In this document: positions 34,825 to 41,844 of the stretch, in pieces | Layout: each line of letters starts with the position of its first letter | Numbering within the stretch: the stretch's first letter is position 1 | Source: an uncultured bacterium | GTDB taxonomy: Bacteria; Bacillota; Clostridia; Oscillospirales; CAG-272 | Direction: 5' to 3' | DNA: 64,000 nucleotides | NCBI GenBank assembly: GCA_949282345.1 | Contig: CASDOQ010000013.1 | Span: 1 to 64,000, forward strand | Notes under the pieces: generated by a model | What the model saw: the letters and a program-made list of their open reading frames with translations, nothing else | The model's database searches: none | Told to the model about the DNA's origin: nothing | Program-made: the position numbers and the translations under genes

Positions 34825-35574
34825 TTATTCAGCGGCTTCCGCAACTTCCTCAGCAGGAGCGGCTTCCTCGGCGGGAGCATCGGTGAGCTGTTCACCGCCG
34901 CGCCCCTCGATCACGGCATCGGCCAGCGTGGAGCCGATCAGTTTGATGGCGCGGATCGCGTCATCGTTCCCCGGGATGATATAATCGGCATCGTCCGGGT
35001 CGCAGTTGGTATCCACGATGGCAACGACCGGAATACCGAGTTTCTTGGCTTCGGTCACAGCAATGTGTTCCTTGCGGGTATCGACCACAAAGATCGCGGA
35101 GGGAAGCGTGTCCATCTCCTTGATACCGCCGTAGTTCTTTTCGAGATCCTCGATCTCCTTCATCTTCTGCGCCGCTTCCTTTTTCGGGAGCAGGTTGAAG
35201 GTGCCGTCCTCCTGCATCTTCTCAAGCTCTTTAAGCCGGTTGATGCTCTTACGGATCGTCTTGAAGTTGGTCAGCATACCGCCGGGCCAACGGACGTTCA
35301 CATAGTACATACCGCACTTCTGCGCGTCTTCCTTGATGCTGTCGGCCGCCTGCTTTTTGGTGCCGACGAAAAGGATGTTGCCGCCTTCCTCGGAGACCTG
35401 TTTGACGAACGCATAGGCTTCCTCAAACTTCTTGACGGTCTTCTGCAGGTCGACGATGTGGATCCCGTTTCTCATGGTGAAGATATACTCCGCCATCTTC
35501 GGGTTCCACTTTTTGGTGGGGTGGCCGAAATGAACACCGGCCTCAAGCAACTGCTTGATGGAAATTACGAACAT
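34825..35574 (-). CDS. rpsB: 30S ribosomal protein S2
   Basis: Structural protein of the small subunit. 249 residues. Starts [20 protein letters not shown], with [33 protein letters not shown] and [13 protein letters not shown]. Ends in an acidic Ala/Glu tail (~[14 protein letters not shown]), common in this family. RBS GAAGGAGGAACAGC. First gene of the supercluster. Confidence 0.98.
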   Translation of the reverse strand: MFVISIKQLLEAGVHFGHPTKKWNPKMAEYIFTMRNGIHIVDLQKTVKKFEEAYAFVKQVSEEGGNILFVGTKKQAADSIKEDAQKCGMYYVNVRWPGGMLTNFKTIRKSINRLKELEKMQEDGTFNLLPKKEAAQKMKEIEDLEKNYGGIKEMDTLPSAIFVVDTRKEHIAVTEAKKLGIPVVAIVDTNCDPDDADYIIPGNDDAIRAIKLIGSTLADAVIEGRGGEQLTDAPAEEAAPAEEVAEAAE

Positions 35575-35691
35575 TGCTGTTCCTCCTTCGGTTTTTCCGC
35601 CACAGCGGGCCTTTGCGCCGCGACTTATACAAGCACCGGCGACGCACCCGTCTGTGTGAGAATTTTGTATCGCCCGGAGGCGACCTTTGCT

Positions 35692-35720
35692 ATAATATCA
35701 TCTTTTCCCCACGCGCGCAA
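35692..35720 (-). promoter_or_regulatory. Promoter of rpsB-tsf
   Basis: Minus strand TTGCGC (35715-35720), 17 bases, TATTAT (35692-35697). The leader to the rpsB ATG is about 110 bases, long enough for an S2 autoregulatory structure; I cannot identify one by eye. Confidence 0.65.
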
Positions 35721-35815
35721 GAGAGTTTTTCACAGTTTACAAAAAATTTACAACTCTCTTTTGAAAATCGCCCTGCGCCGCTCCCGCGGCCGCTTTCCGG
35801 CTCTGCACGGACGGC

Positions 35816-36100
35816 CTATACTTTACCGCGCCTTCGCCCGTGCCCGCAGGGGTGCGGCGCGCAGACGATGCCGTCCACGAGGATGATGTCCTCGCCGATC
35901 TTCTGGATCTTCTCCCAGGGGATGACGATCTCCTCCCCCTTCCCGAGCCCGAGCACCCCGCCTTCCCCGCGCACCACGATAGCCGTGATCCGTCCGTCGC
36001 AAACGTCAAACTCGATCTCGCATATATATCCCAGGCGCCGGCCGTCGCTGACGCATATCACTTCCTTATCCCGGAAGTCTTCACTGTTGCAAGATGGCAT
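35816..36100 (-). CDS. PRC-barrel protein of the YlmC/YmxH family
   Basis: 94 residues from the ATG at 36098-36100, with AGGAGGAGAT just before it. The single PRC-barrel reads DFRDKEVICVSDGRRLGYI, IEFDVCDGRITAIVV and IVIPWEKIQKIGEDIILVDG, the standard pattern of the sporulation-associated YlmC/YmxH group in Firmicutes. The C-terminal end (CAPHPCGHGRRRGKV) is Cys/His/Arg-rich and not typical. Precise function unknown; found in spore formers. Confidence 0.85.
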   Translation of the reverse strand: MPSCNSEDFRDKEVICVSDGRRLGYICEIEFDVCDGRITAIVVRGEGGVLGLGKGEEIVIPWEKIQKIGEDIILVDGIVCAPHPCGHGRRRGKV

Positions 36101-36164
36101 ATCTCCTCCTGTCTGCCGCGTTCTTGACTTGCGCGGCATCGCTGAATTTCAATCACTACAGCCG

Positions 36165-37067
36165 TCACATGATCGTACTTTCAAAGAAAAGACGGCGGAG
36201 TCCGGCATAGATCAGAGGCATATCCGAAGACGGGAGCGGATTTTCCCCGCGGCCGCACTCCAGCGTGAAGGAGGGAATGCCGAGCGACGCGGCTGCCCAG
36301 TCCGCCAGCCCGCCGTATGCGGCCGGCCCCTCCGCCTCCGCGACCCGGTATCCCGAAAGCGCGGCAAACCGGGCGGCCGTGGCGCGGCTTCCCGGAACCC
36401 CGGCGGAAGCGGCGTAGTAGATCTCCTCTCCCTGCGTGTGGAGAGTCAGCAAGAGCCGGGGGGCGGCCGTCCGGATAAAGCCGCAGAGTGCCTCGGTCTC
36501 GGGCTCGGATTCCGGGTATTCGCCGCTGTAACGGGTCGGCGCACCGCCGCAGATCCCGTTCTCGACTTCGATCTTCTTGTATTCCTCAAAGCCCGCATCG
36601 TAATTGTGGTTGAGATCAACGCCGCGCGCGTTGGCCTGCCAATGCGTAAAGTCGCCCGAAGGATTCATATGCAACCGCCGCTCGGCGAGGAGATCTCCCT
36701 CGGTCGTCTCTCCCTGCGCGATGGCAACTCCGTCGGGATTCAGCATCGGGACAAAGCAAAGCATCCGATTTTCCAACATATACGGAATATGGATCCCAAA
36801 AACCTTTTGCGCTCCCGAAACGGCGATGCAAAGTTCCTCCGCAAACCGAAGAAGCAGCCCGCCGGTCAGCCACTCGCTCCCGTGGTGCGCCCCGACGTAC
36901 AGGATCTTGCTTTTCCCCCGGCCGAGAAAAAGAAGAGGGATCTCCCGGCCGAGGATCGAATGGCCGAGGCAACGGTAGGACAGGAAGGGATAGGCCTCGC
37001 AAAGCCGACGGCAAATTGTTTCCGAGCGGGAAGGGGTAAGAGGAACGGCGCTCCAGTCTGTGATCAT
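36165..37067 (-). CDS. M14-family zinc carboxypeptidase (gamma-glutamyl-DAP peptidase-like)
   Basis: 300 residues from the ATG at 37065-37067 (AAAGGAGAGTACC before it). Zinc site: H and E in GAHHGSEW, and a later His in LTLHTQGE. Catalytic Glu is in SFTLECGRGENP. The substrate loop ARGVDLNHNYDAGF replaces the usual DLNRNF. No signal peptide is visible, so it is likely cytoplasmic. Peptidoglycan-peptide recycling (ENP1-like) is the likely role, inferred from family resemblance. Confidence 0.88.
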   Translation of the reverse strand: MITDWSAVPLTPSRSETICRRLCEAYPFLSYRCLGHSILGREIPLLFLGRGKSKILYVGAHHGSEWLTGGLLLRFAEELCIAVSGAQKVFGIHIPYMLENRMLCFVPMLNPDGVAIAQGETTEGDLLAERRLHMNPSGDFTHWQANARGVDLNHNYDAGFEEYKKIEVENGICGGAPTRYSGEYPESEPETEALCGFIRTAAPRLLLTLHTQGEEIYYAASAGVPGSRATAARFAALSGYRVAEAEGPAAYGGLADWAAASLGIPSFTLECGRGENPLPSSDMPLIYAGLRRLFFESTIM

Positions 37068-37140
37068 GGTACTCTCCTTTTGATTATTCCTTTTCATTCT
37101 ATGCGGAGAGCGGGTCGCAGATGACTTTTCCGAAAAAAGA

Positions 37141-37168
37141 TTGACAATTTTAAAAAAAATGATACAAT
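37141..37168 (+). promoter_or_regulatory. Sigma-A promoter of the 244-residue membrane protein
   Basis: TTGACA (37141-37146), 16 bases of A/T-rich spacer, TACAAT (37163-37168); about 32 bases before the ATG. Confidence 0.82.
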
Positions 37169-37199
37169 GAGAATATGAAATCCATCTGAAAGGATCTCT

Positions 37200-37934
37200 A
37201 TGAACAAGAAAATATTTCTCCGGCTCTGCGGCTCGGATCTCCTGATCCAGTTTTTTATTGCCGCAGGGACGGCGTTCGTCTGCCAGCTTTTTATTGCCGC
37301 AGGGACGGCGTTCGTCTATTTGTTGGCGTTAGGGTCAAGCCCGGTCGCCTATCCGATGCTGAAGGTCGTTCAGTTTCTTTCCCTGCTCTACTTAGCCTAC
37401 GCGCTCGGGATCTCGTTCGCGCTCTTTCATCGGTCGGGCCTCGGCGCTTCTTTCCTCTTCCTCGCGGTGGCCGCTTTTTCGGACTTTGCGGGGGGGATCC
37501 TCTCGCTCGTTCTGAAATGGCTGATCGCGGAAGAATCCTTCGCATGGATCGAAGTGCTGCAAGCCTTGACCGCCGCGCTGGAATCTACGCTCTTGCCGCT
37601 TATCATTCTTTTTTCCGCCGCCTATCTCCTCTTTCTTTCCAAAAGCAAAAAACGTCCCGGCGGACTCTGGGATTTTTCAGCCCCTCTTCCGAAGGCTGCC
37701 CTCTGCACGGCGGGAATTTCACTGCTCTACAAACTCATCTTTCAGATCATGGATACGGTCGATTTTGTCCGCAGTGCTTTCGGAATGCTCAGCACCGGCG
37801 AAAAACTGACGATCGTCATTGATTTTCTGCTGATATTTCTCGGGGCGTTGGCGCACTACCTGCTCATCTATGCCATGTATATGCGCCTCTGTTATCCCGG
37901 GGAGCGCAACCGAGGCGGCGGTGCAAAAACCTGA
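37200..37934 (+). CDS. Polytopic membrane protein of unknown function
   Basis: 244 residues with about six to seven hydrophobic segments (AAGTAFVYLLALGSSP, FLSLLYLAYALGISFALF, LLPLIILFSAAYLLFL, IDFLLIFLGALAHYLLIY). No known domain recognised. RBS is AAAGGATCTCT before the ATG. Residues ~17-40 contain an in-frame duplication (FFIAAGTAFV then LFIAAGTAFV, 12 residues apart) caused by a 36-base tandem repeat, which lengthens the first membrane segment. Flanked by a consensus promoter and a strong terminator, so it is a single-gene unit. Confidence 0.75.
   Translation: MNKKIFLRLCGSDLLIQFFIAAGTAFVCQLFIAAGTAFVYLLALGSSPVAYPMLKVVQFLSLLYLAYALGISFALFHRSGLGASFLFLAVAAFSDFAGGILSLVLKWLIAEESFAWIEVLQALTAALESTLLPLIILFSAAYLLFLSKSKKRPGGLWDFSAPLPKAALCTAGISLLYKLIFQIMDTVDFVRSAFGMLSTGEKLTIVIDFLLIFLGALAHYLLIYAMYMRLCYPGERNRGGGAKT
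37247..37317 (+). repeat. 36-base in-frame tandem duplication
   Basis: Two copies with period 36. The identical core TTTTTATTGCCGCAGGGACG plus ten further bases occurs at 37252-37281 and 37288-37317, preceded each time by CCAG. Confidence 0.95.
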
Positions 37935-37955
37935 AGGCGTTTCCCGGCGCAAAGA

Positions 37956-37994
37956 CGAAAACCGCCTCCGAAAACAGCCTCCGAAAACCGTCCG
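37956..37994. repeat. Short 13-base tandem repeat, three copies, noncoding
   Basis: CGAAAACCGCCTC, CGAAAACAGCCTC and CGAAAACCGTCCG follow one another between the membrane protein gene and its terminator. Confidence 0.75.
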
Positions 37995-38060
37995 CGATAC
38001 CGTGAAAACACCGGGGTAACAAAGGCGGAAAATGCCCGGCAAAGCGGGCAGAAAGAAGAA

Positions 38061-38105
38061 AAAAAAGACTGCCGATCGCCCGTTTGGGCGGCAGTCTTTT
38101 TTATT
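38061..38105. terminator. Bidirectional intrinsic terminator
   Basis: AAAAAAGACTGCC pairs with GGCAGTCTTTTTT with an inner CGCCCG/TGGGCG extension. It serves the rightward membrane protein gene and the leftward GIY-YIG gene. Confidence 0.9.
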
Positions 38106-38183
38106 TCCGATCTTCACCCGGCCGGTTTCTGTTACCCGCACCTTTCGACGCACCGATCCGGCGGCTCTGCCGCACCGTCTCTT

Positions 38184-38624
38184 TTATTGATTCTCCGGCG
38201 CGGCTCCAACCGGCTCTTCCCCGGGCATTGCATCCCCGGTGGGATCTTCCCTGCGGCAGGCGTACTGCCGATTGATTTTTTCCAAGAGGGCATCACCGGG
38301 TAAAAGGGGGATCAATCCCCACTCCGCAGGAAGCGCATATTTCCCCGAAGCGATGCCGGTCGGGTCTTTGGCCAGCGCCTCTTTTTCCGCGTGCGTTCTT
38401 TTCTTGATCCGGCACTCAGCGCGGAGGGCGTCCCCGTACGTCGGCGCACGCCATGCAGCAAGGAGCCGGACGGCCCCGGCGGAACGGGTGTACGCGGCCA
38501 CGCCGGGACGCTTTTCAAAATGCGTGCGCATCCGTTTTTCAAGATCGCGCGTCGTCCCGGTATAGATCGCCCGATTTCGGCACAGAAGCAAATAGACGTA
38601 AGCGCCGTCAGGAGAAGAGGACAC
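38184..38624 (-). CDS. GIY-YIG domain protein (UPF0213/YhbQ type) with C-terminal extension
   Basis: 146 residues from a GTG at 38622-38624, chosen because GGAGGAG lies about 9 bases upstream and the domain starts right after (AYVYLLLC). Signature: YVYLLLC then IYTGTTRDLEKRMRTH, AAYTR and a basic end (ECRIKKRTHAEKEAL). Members of this group are usually ~90-100 residues; the last ~50 residues here (GLIPLLPGDALLEKI onward, Pro/Glu-rich end) are extra. DNA nuclease or repair role inferred from family. It overlaps the 3' end of alaX by 17 bases. Confidence 0.85.
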   Translation of the reverse strand: MSSSPDGAYVYLLLCRNRAIYTGTTRDLEKRMRTHFEKRPGVAAYTRSAGAVRLLAAWRAPTYGDALRAECRIKKRTHAEKEALAKDPTGIASGKYALPAEWGLIPLLPGDALLEKINRQYACRREDPTGDAMPGEEPVGAAPENQ

Positions 38625-39750
38625 GGCGGATCTCCTCCTCCCCGGCCGGGACAGACCCCTGCGCCAGCACGGCATTTCCTCCGCCGCGCCCGCCCAACTT
38701 TTCGTGGAGCCGGGCGGACAAAGCCCGCATATCGCGCTTCCGACCGGCCAGTGCGTAGCGGTGTCCGCCCGTCCCGTCGGGCGTAAAGACCGCCGCAAAA
38801 GAAGAAAGAGACGAAGCCAGCTCCGCATACTTCCGCAATGCCCGCGGATCCAACCCGTCATAAAAGAGGCAAAGCCCGACGTCGGTTTCGGGAAGCGCGG
38901 CAAGGCGTGCCCGGCACAGGGCCTCCTCGGAAACGGCAAGACGCCCCCGCAGAGCATCGGCCTCCGCCATCAGGCGTTCCACCCCCCGGTCGGCCTCCAT
39001 GACGGGAACCGAAAGCGCGCGGCTGATGCGGAAGAGGATCTGCTGTTTTTCTTCGTAGTCCCGCCACGCATCGCGCCCGCAACGGATGAAAATACGGGTG
39101 CCGCCCTTGTACGGCATAAAATCCGTAATCTTGATCACCCCCACCTCCCCGGTATGCGAAAGGTGCGGGGCACAGCACACGCAGGCATCCACCCCGGGGA
39201 TCAGCACGACGCGGATGCCCTCCCGCACGCCGATTTTGGAGCGGACAGCCATCGAGGCAAGCTCCGCGGCGGAGGGATGCAGGATCTGCACCTCCAGATT
39301 CCTGAGGACGGCGAGGTTCGCCTCCTCTTCGGCTCTTTTCAGCTCTTCCGCCGAGAGCGGTATATCGGTATCCAGGGTCACCTCGTGACCGAGATGAAAC
39401 CCGACGTTCTCGGCTCCGAAAAGCCGATGAAGCGTGCCGGAAAGAATATGTTCCCCGGTATGGTGCTGCAAATGCCGCATACGGCGTTCCGCATCCAGGA
39501 CCCCCCGCACGCACTTCCCGACCGGGAGCGGCGCGGCAAGGATATGCCGGATCTGTCCGTTCTCCTCCCGCACGTCCCCGACCGGCAAGCCGTCAAGCGT
39601 ACCGCCGTCGGCCTTCTGCCCGCCGCCCTCCGGCGCGAAAGCAGTTTCGGTCAGCACAACGCCGTATCCCCCCTCTTCGGGTTCGCAGGATACGACATCC
39701 GCGCAAAATTCGAATTGATAGACGTTATTTTCGTAAAGTTTTTTTGTCAT
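38608..39750 (-). CDS. Alanyl-tRNA editing protein (AlaX-like) with DHHA1 domain
   Basis: Free-standing editing factor that hydrolyses mischarged tRNA(Ala). 380 residues. Signs of the AlaRS editing fold: FAPEGGGQKADGGTL, zinc-binding QHHTGEHILSG (HxxxH) and CVCCAPHLSHTGEVG (CxxxH). The C-terminal ~120 residues (YDGLDPRALRKYAELASS, TGGHRYALAGRKRDMRALS, GGRGGGNAVLAQG) form a DHHA1 tail as in AlaRS and long AlaX proteins. No aminoacylation domain is present. Divergent from feoA. Confidence 0.93.
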   Translation of the reverse strand: MTKKLYENNVYQFEFCADVVSCEPEEGGYGVVLTETAFAPEGGGQKADGGTLDGLPVGDVREENGQIRHILAAPLPVGKCVRGVLDAERRMRHLQHHTGEHILSGTLHRLFGAENVGFHLGHEVTLDTDIPLSAEELKRAEEEANLAVLRNLEVQILHPSAAELASMAVRSKIGVREGIRVVLIPGVDACVCCAPHLSHTGEVGVIKITDFMPYKGGTRIFIRCGRDAWRDYEEKQQILFRISRALSVPVMEADRGVERLMAEADALRGRLAVSEEALCRARLAALPETDVGLCLFYDGLDPRALRKYAELASSLSSFAAVFTPDGTGGHRYALAGRKRDMRALSARLHEKLGGRGGGNAVLAQGSVPAGEEEIRRVLFS

Positions 39751-39828
39751 ATTTCCTCTTTTGCATCAGCGTTCTCTCTCTTGCATATAAGTATAGCGGA
39801 AACGCCAGAAAAAAGCAAGGAGAAAACC

Positions 39829-40077
39829 ATGAACCTTTCGGAACTCGGAATCGGCGATACGGCCACCGTTCTTTCCCTGCGGCTCGCCCGCCCGGCGCGT
39901 TTGCGGCTGATGGAGATGGGACTTCTCCCGGGGGTGGAAGTCACGCTGGAACAAAGAACCCCGTGGGGGGATCCGCTCGTCATCTTTTTCCGCGGATATC
40001 GGCTCGTGATCACCCGCGCCGACGCCGCGGCCATCCGGGTCCGCGCACGGAGCGCCCCATCCCCGGAGCGTCCCTGA
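39829..40077 (+). CDS. FeoA-domain protein, stand-alone
   Basis: 82 residues, SH3-like fold of the FeoA family linked to ferrous iron uptake or DtxR-type regulators. Start MNLSELGIGDTATVLSL, then RLRLMEMGLLPGVEVTLEQR and a final VITRADAAAIRV, the usual pattern. AAGGAGAAAACC precedes the ATG. No FeoB gene is adjacent, so whether it works in iron transport here is uncertain. Followed by a terminator. Confidence 0.88.
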   Translation: MNLSELGIGDTATVLSLRLARPARLRLMEMGLLPGVEVTLEQRTPWGDPLVIFFRGYRLVITRADAAAIRVRARSAPSPERP

Positions 40078-40100
40078 CGGCAGGATCTCCGAAAAATTAA

Positions 40101-40126
40101 AAAAGCGCGGGCTTCCCGCGCTTTTT
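40101..40126. terminator. Bidirectional terminator between feoA and mgtE
   Basis: AAAAGCGCGGG pairs with CCCGCGCTTTTT across a short loop; it lies between two convergent stops. Confidence 0.9.
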
Positions 40127-40140
40127 GGTTTCTGCCGCTC

Positions 40141-41523
40141 TCAGAGCGAGAGGATCGAGGTGGCGATGCTGAAATACACCACAAGAGAAATGGCATCCAC
40201 CAGCGTGGTGATGAACGGACTTGCCATCACGGCAGGGTCAAAGCCCAGCCTCTTTGCCAGAATCGGCAGACTGCATCCGATCAGTTTGGCGGCCAGGATC
40301 GTCACGAGGAGCGAAAGACTGACCGTCAACGCAACGAGCGGCGTAATAGCGGGATTGTCGAGCAGAAGCCCGTCCACCAGCATGATCTTGGCAAAATTGA
40401 CTGCCGAAAGCGTTATGCCGCAAAGAAAGGAAACGCGCAATTCTTTATACAGTACGCGTAAGATGTCCCCGAGGCGGATCTCTCCGAGCGAGAGTCCGCG
40501 GATGATGGTGACCGAGGCCTGACTGCCGGAGTTTCCGCCCGTGTCCATCAGCATGGGGATAAACGAAGTCAGGATGACCGAGGCCGCCAAAGCGCGCTCA
40601 AAAGAGGTGATGATCATTCCCGTAAAGGTGGCGCTGACCATGAGGAGAAGAAGCCACGGAATACGCGAAAGAAAGATCTCAAACGGGGATTTGTGCAGAT
40701 AGGACTTCTCGCTCCCCGGCGTAATGGCCGCCATTTTGGCAAAGTCCTCTTCGGTCTCCTCGCTGATAACGTCCATGGCGTCGTCGATCGTAATGATACC
40801 GACCAGCCTGTCGTCGTTATCGACCACAGGAAGGGCCAGGAAATTATACTTATCAAACAGACGCGCCACCTGCTCCCGGTCATCGTGCGTATGGACGTTC
40901 ACGATGTCCTCCTCCATGATATCTCCGATCCTTGCGTTGACCGGAGAGGTCAGGAGCGTCTTGGCGGAAACGATGCCGATCAGGATACGGTACGCATCGG
41001 TCACGTAACAGGTATAGATCGTTTCCTTATCGATGGCAACACTGCGGATATGGTCGAATGCTTCCGAGACCGTCATATCGGCTTTCAGGCGGACGTACTC
41101 GGTCGTCATGATACTGCCGGCACTGCCCTCGGGATACTTGAGCAGTTCGTTGACCGAGCGGCGCATATCGGGCGGACAGTTGTTGAGAATACGGCGGACG
41201 AAATTGGCCGGCATTTCCTCCACCAGGTCTGCCGTATCGTCCGAGTAAAGTTCCGCAAGCACCTGCCGGAGCTCAAAATCGCTGAAAGAATCGATCAGCG
41301 TTTTCTGCTCATCGGCAGACATTTCCACCAGCACCTCTGCGGCCAGTTCTTTGGGCAACAGACGGTAGATCAGGATCTGTTCTTCGGTATTGAGTTCTTC
41401 AAAGAGTTCCGCAATATCTGCGGCTTTTTCATGTTCAATACGCCGGCGGAGGGCCAGGAGTTTTTTCTCCTCGAGATCGCGGCGCACCTCCTCAAGGAGG
41501 GTGACGGTTTTTTCTTCCTGCAT
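40141..41523 (-). CDS. mgtE: MgtE magnesium transporter
   Basis: Magnesium-gated Mg2+ channel in the cytoplasmic membrane, 460 residues. Start at 41521-41523, after AAAGGGAGATTACT. Order: N-terminal superhelical domain (to ~130), two CBS domains (~135-255, DRLVGIITIDDAMDVI), connecting helix (EEDFAKMAAI) and five membrane helices with the pore motif LMDTGGNSGSQASVTIIRG (~340). The C-terminus is GFDPAVMASPFITTLVDAI. Length is standard. The leader carries a leader-peptide ORF and terminator/antiterminator hairpins (see findings), so expression is probably controlled by attenuation. Confidence 0.97.
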   Translation of the reverse strand: MQEEKTVTLLEEVRRDLEEKKLLALRRRIEHEKAADIAELFEELNTEEQILIYRLLPKELAAEVLVEMSADEQKTLIDSFSDFELRQVLAELYSDDTADLVEEMPANFVRRILNNCPPDMRRSVNELLKYPEGSAGSIMTTEYVRLKADMTVSEAFDHIRSVAIDKETIYTCYVTDAYRILIGIVSAKTLLTSPVNARIGDIMEEDIVNVHTHDDREQVARLFDKYNFLALPVVDNDDRLVGIITIDDAMDVISEETEEDFAKMAAITPGSEKSYLHKSPFEIFLSRIPWLLLLMVSATFTGMIITSFERALAASVILTSFIPMLMDTGGNSGSQASVTIIRGLSLGEIRLGDILRVLYKELRVSFLCGITLSAVNFAKIMLVDGLLLDNPAITPLVALTVSLSLLVTILAAKLIGCSLPILAKRLGFDPAVMASPFITTLVDAISLVVYFSIATSILSL

Positions 41524-41573
41524 AGTAATCTCCCTTTCTTGTTCAGTATGAATAAAAAGGGCGGTATCAAACC

Positions 41574-41602
41574 AAAAAGGCGACAGGATAAGCACCTGCC
41601 GC
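41574..41602 (-). terminator. Conditional intrinsic terminator in the mgtE leader
   Basis: Minus strand GCGGCAGG (41595-41602) pairs with CCTGTCGC (41580-41587) around a 7-base loop, with one G-U pair, followed by CTTTTT. It lies between the leader ORF and the mgtE start, so it must be escaped for expression. Confidence 0.8.
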
Positions 41603-41618
41603 TTTAATCACCGGCAGG
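41595..41618 (-). promoter_or_regulatory. Antiterminator hairpin in the mgtE leader
   Basis: CCTGCCG (41612-41618 on the minus strand) pairs perfectly with CGGCAGG (41595-41601). The latter seven bases are also the 5' arm of the terminator, so the two structures exclude each other. The hairpin begins four bases beyond the leader ORF stop codon. Confidence 0.7.
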
Positions 41619-41620
41619 AC

Positions 41621-41722
41621 TTACCTTCTATTCCGAAATGTGCGAAACGAAAAAAGACCCGTGCCGCACGTTCTTCGCCCGACCGGAACGCTACCGCCGG
41701 ATATACTGCCGCATAGATCCAT
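41621..41722 (-). CDS. Leader peptide of mgtE (33 codons), probable
   Basis: ATG at 41720-41722, TAA at 41621-41623. A good Shine-Dalgarno sequence (AAAGGTGAT) lies 8 bases upstream. The peptide reads MDLCGSISGG, SVPVGRRTCG, TGLFSFRTFR, NRR. The stop codon abuts the antiterminator arm, as expected if the terminating ribosome decides which hairpin forms. No database family is known to me. Coding status is inferred from position and RBS. Confidence 0.55.
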   Translation of the reverse strand: MDLCGSISGGSVPVGRRTCGTGLFSFRTFRNRR

Positions 41723-41798
41723 TCGTATCATCACCTTTCTTATGATCTTTCATTTTTCCAAGGGGTCGACGGAGACATCAAGCACCGCGACCGTAAAA

Positions 41799-41827
41799 AG
41801 TATAGCACAGTACGCGTCGTTTGTAAA
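41799..41827 (-). promoter_or_regulatory. Sigma-A promoter of the mgtE leader
   Basis: Minus strand TTTACA (41822-41827), 17 bases, TATACT (41799-41804). Expected start near 41792, giving a ~270-base leader. Confidence 0.85.
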
Positions 41828-41844
41828 GACCCATTTTTACGGAT

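Noticed and set aside
33886-35886. Rightward 666-codon open frame
   Set aside because: Antisense to tsf and rpsB, which are unmistakable.
38704-39828. Long N-terminal extension of feoA (457 codons)
   Set aside because: Antisense to alaX; FeoA is a complete protein from the ATG at 39829 with a good RBS.
41600-41800. M-box (ykoK) magnesium riboswitch upstream of mgtE
   Set aside because: The length is right, but I do not see its conserved AGGUGAGGCUCCU-type and GUGCUAAA-type segments; a covariance-model search is needed for certainty.
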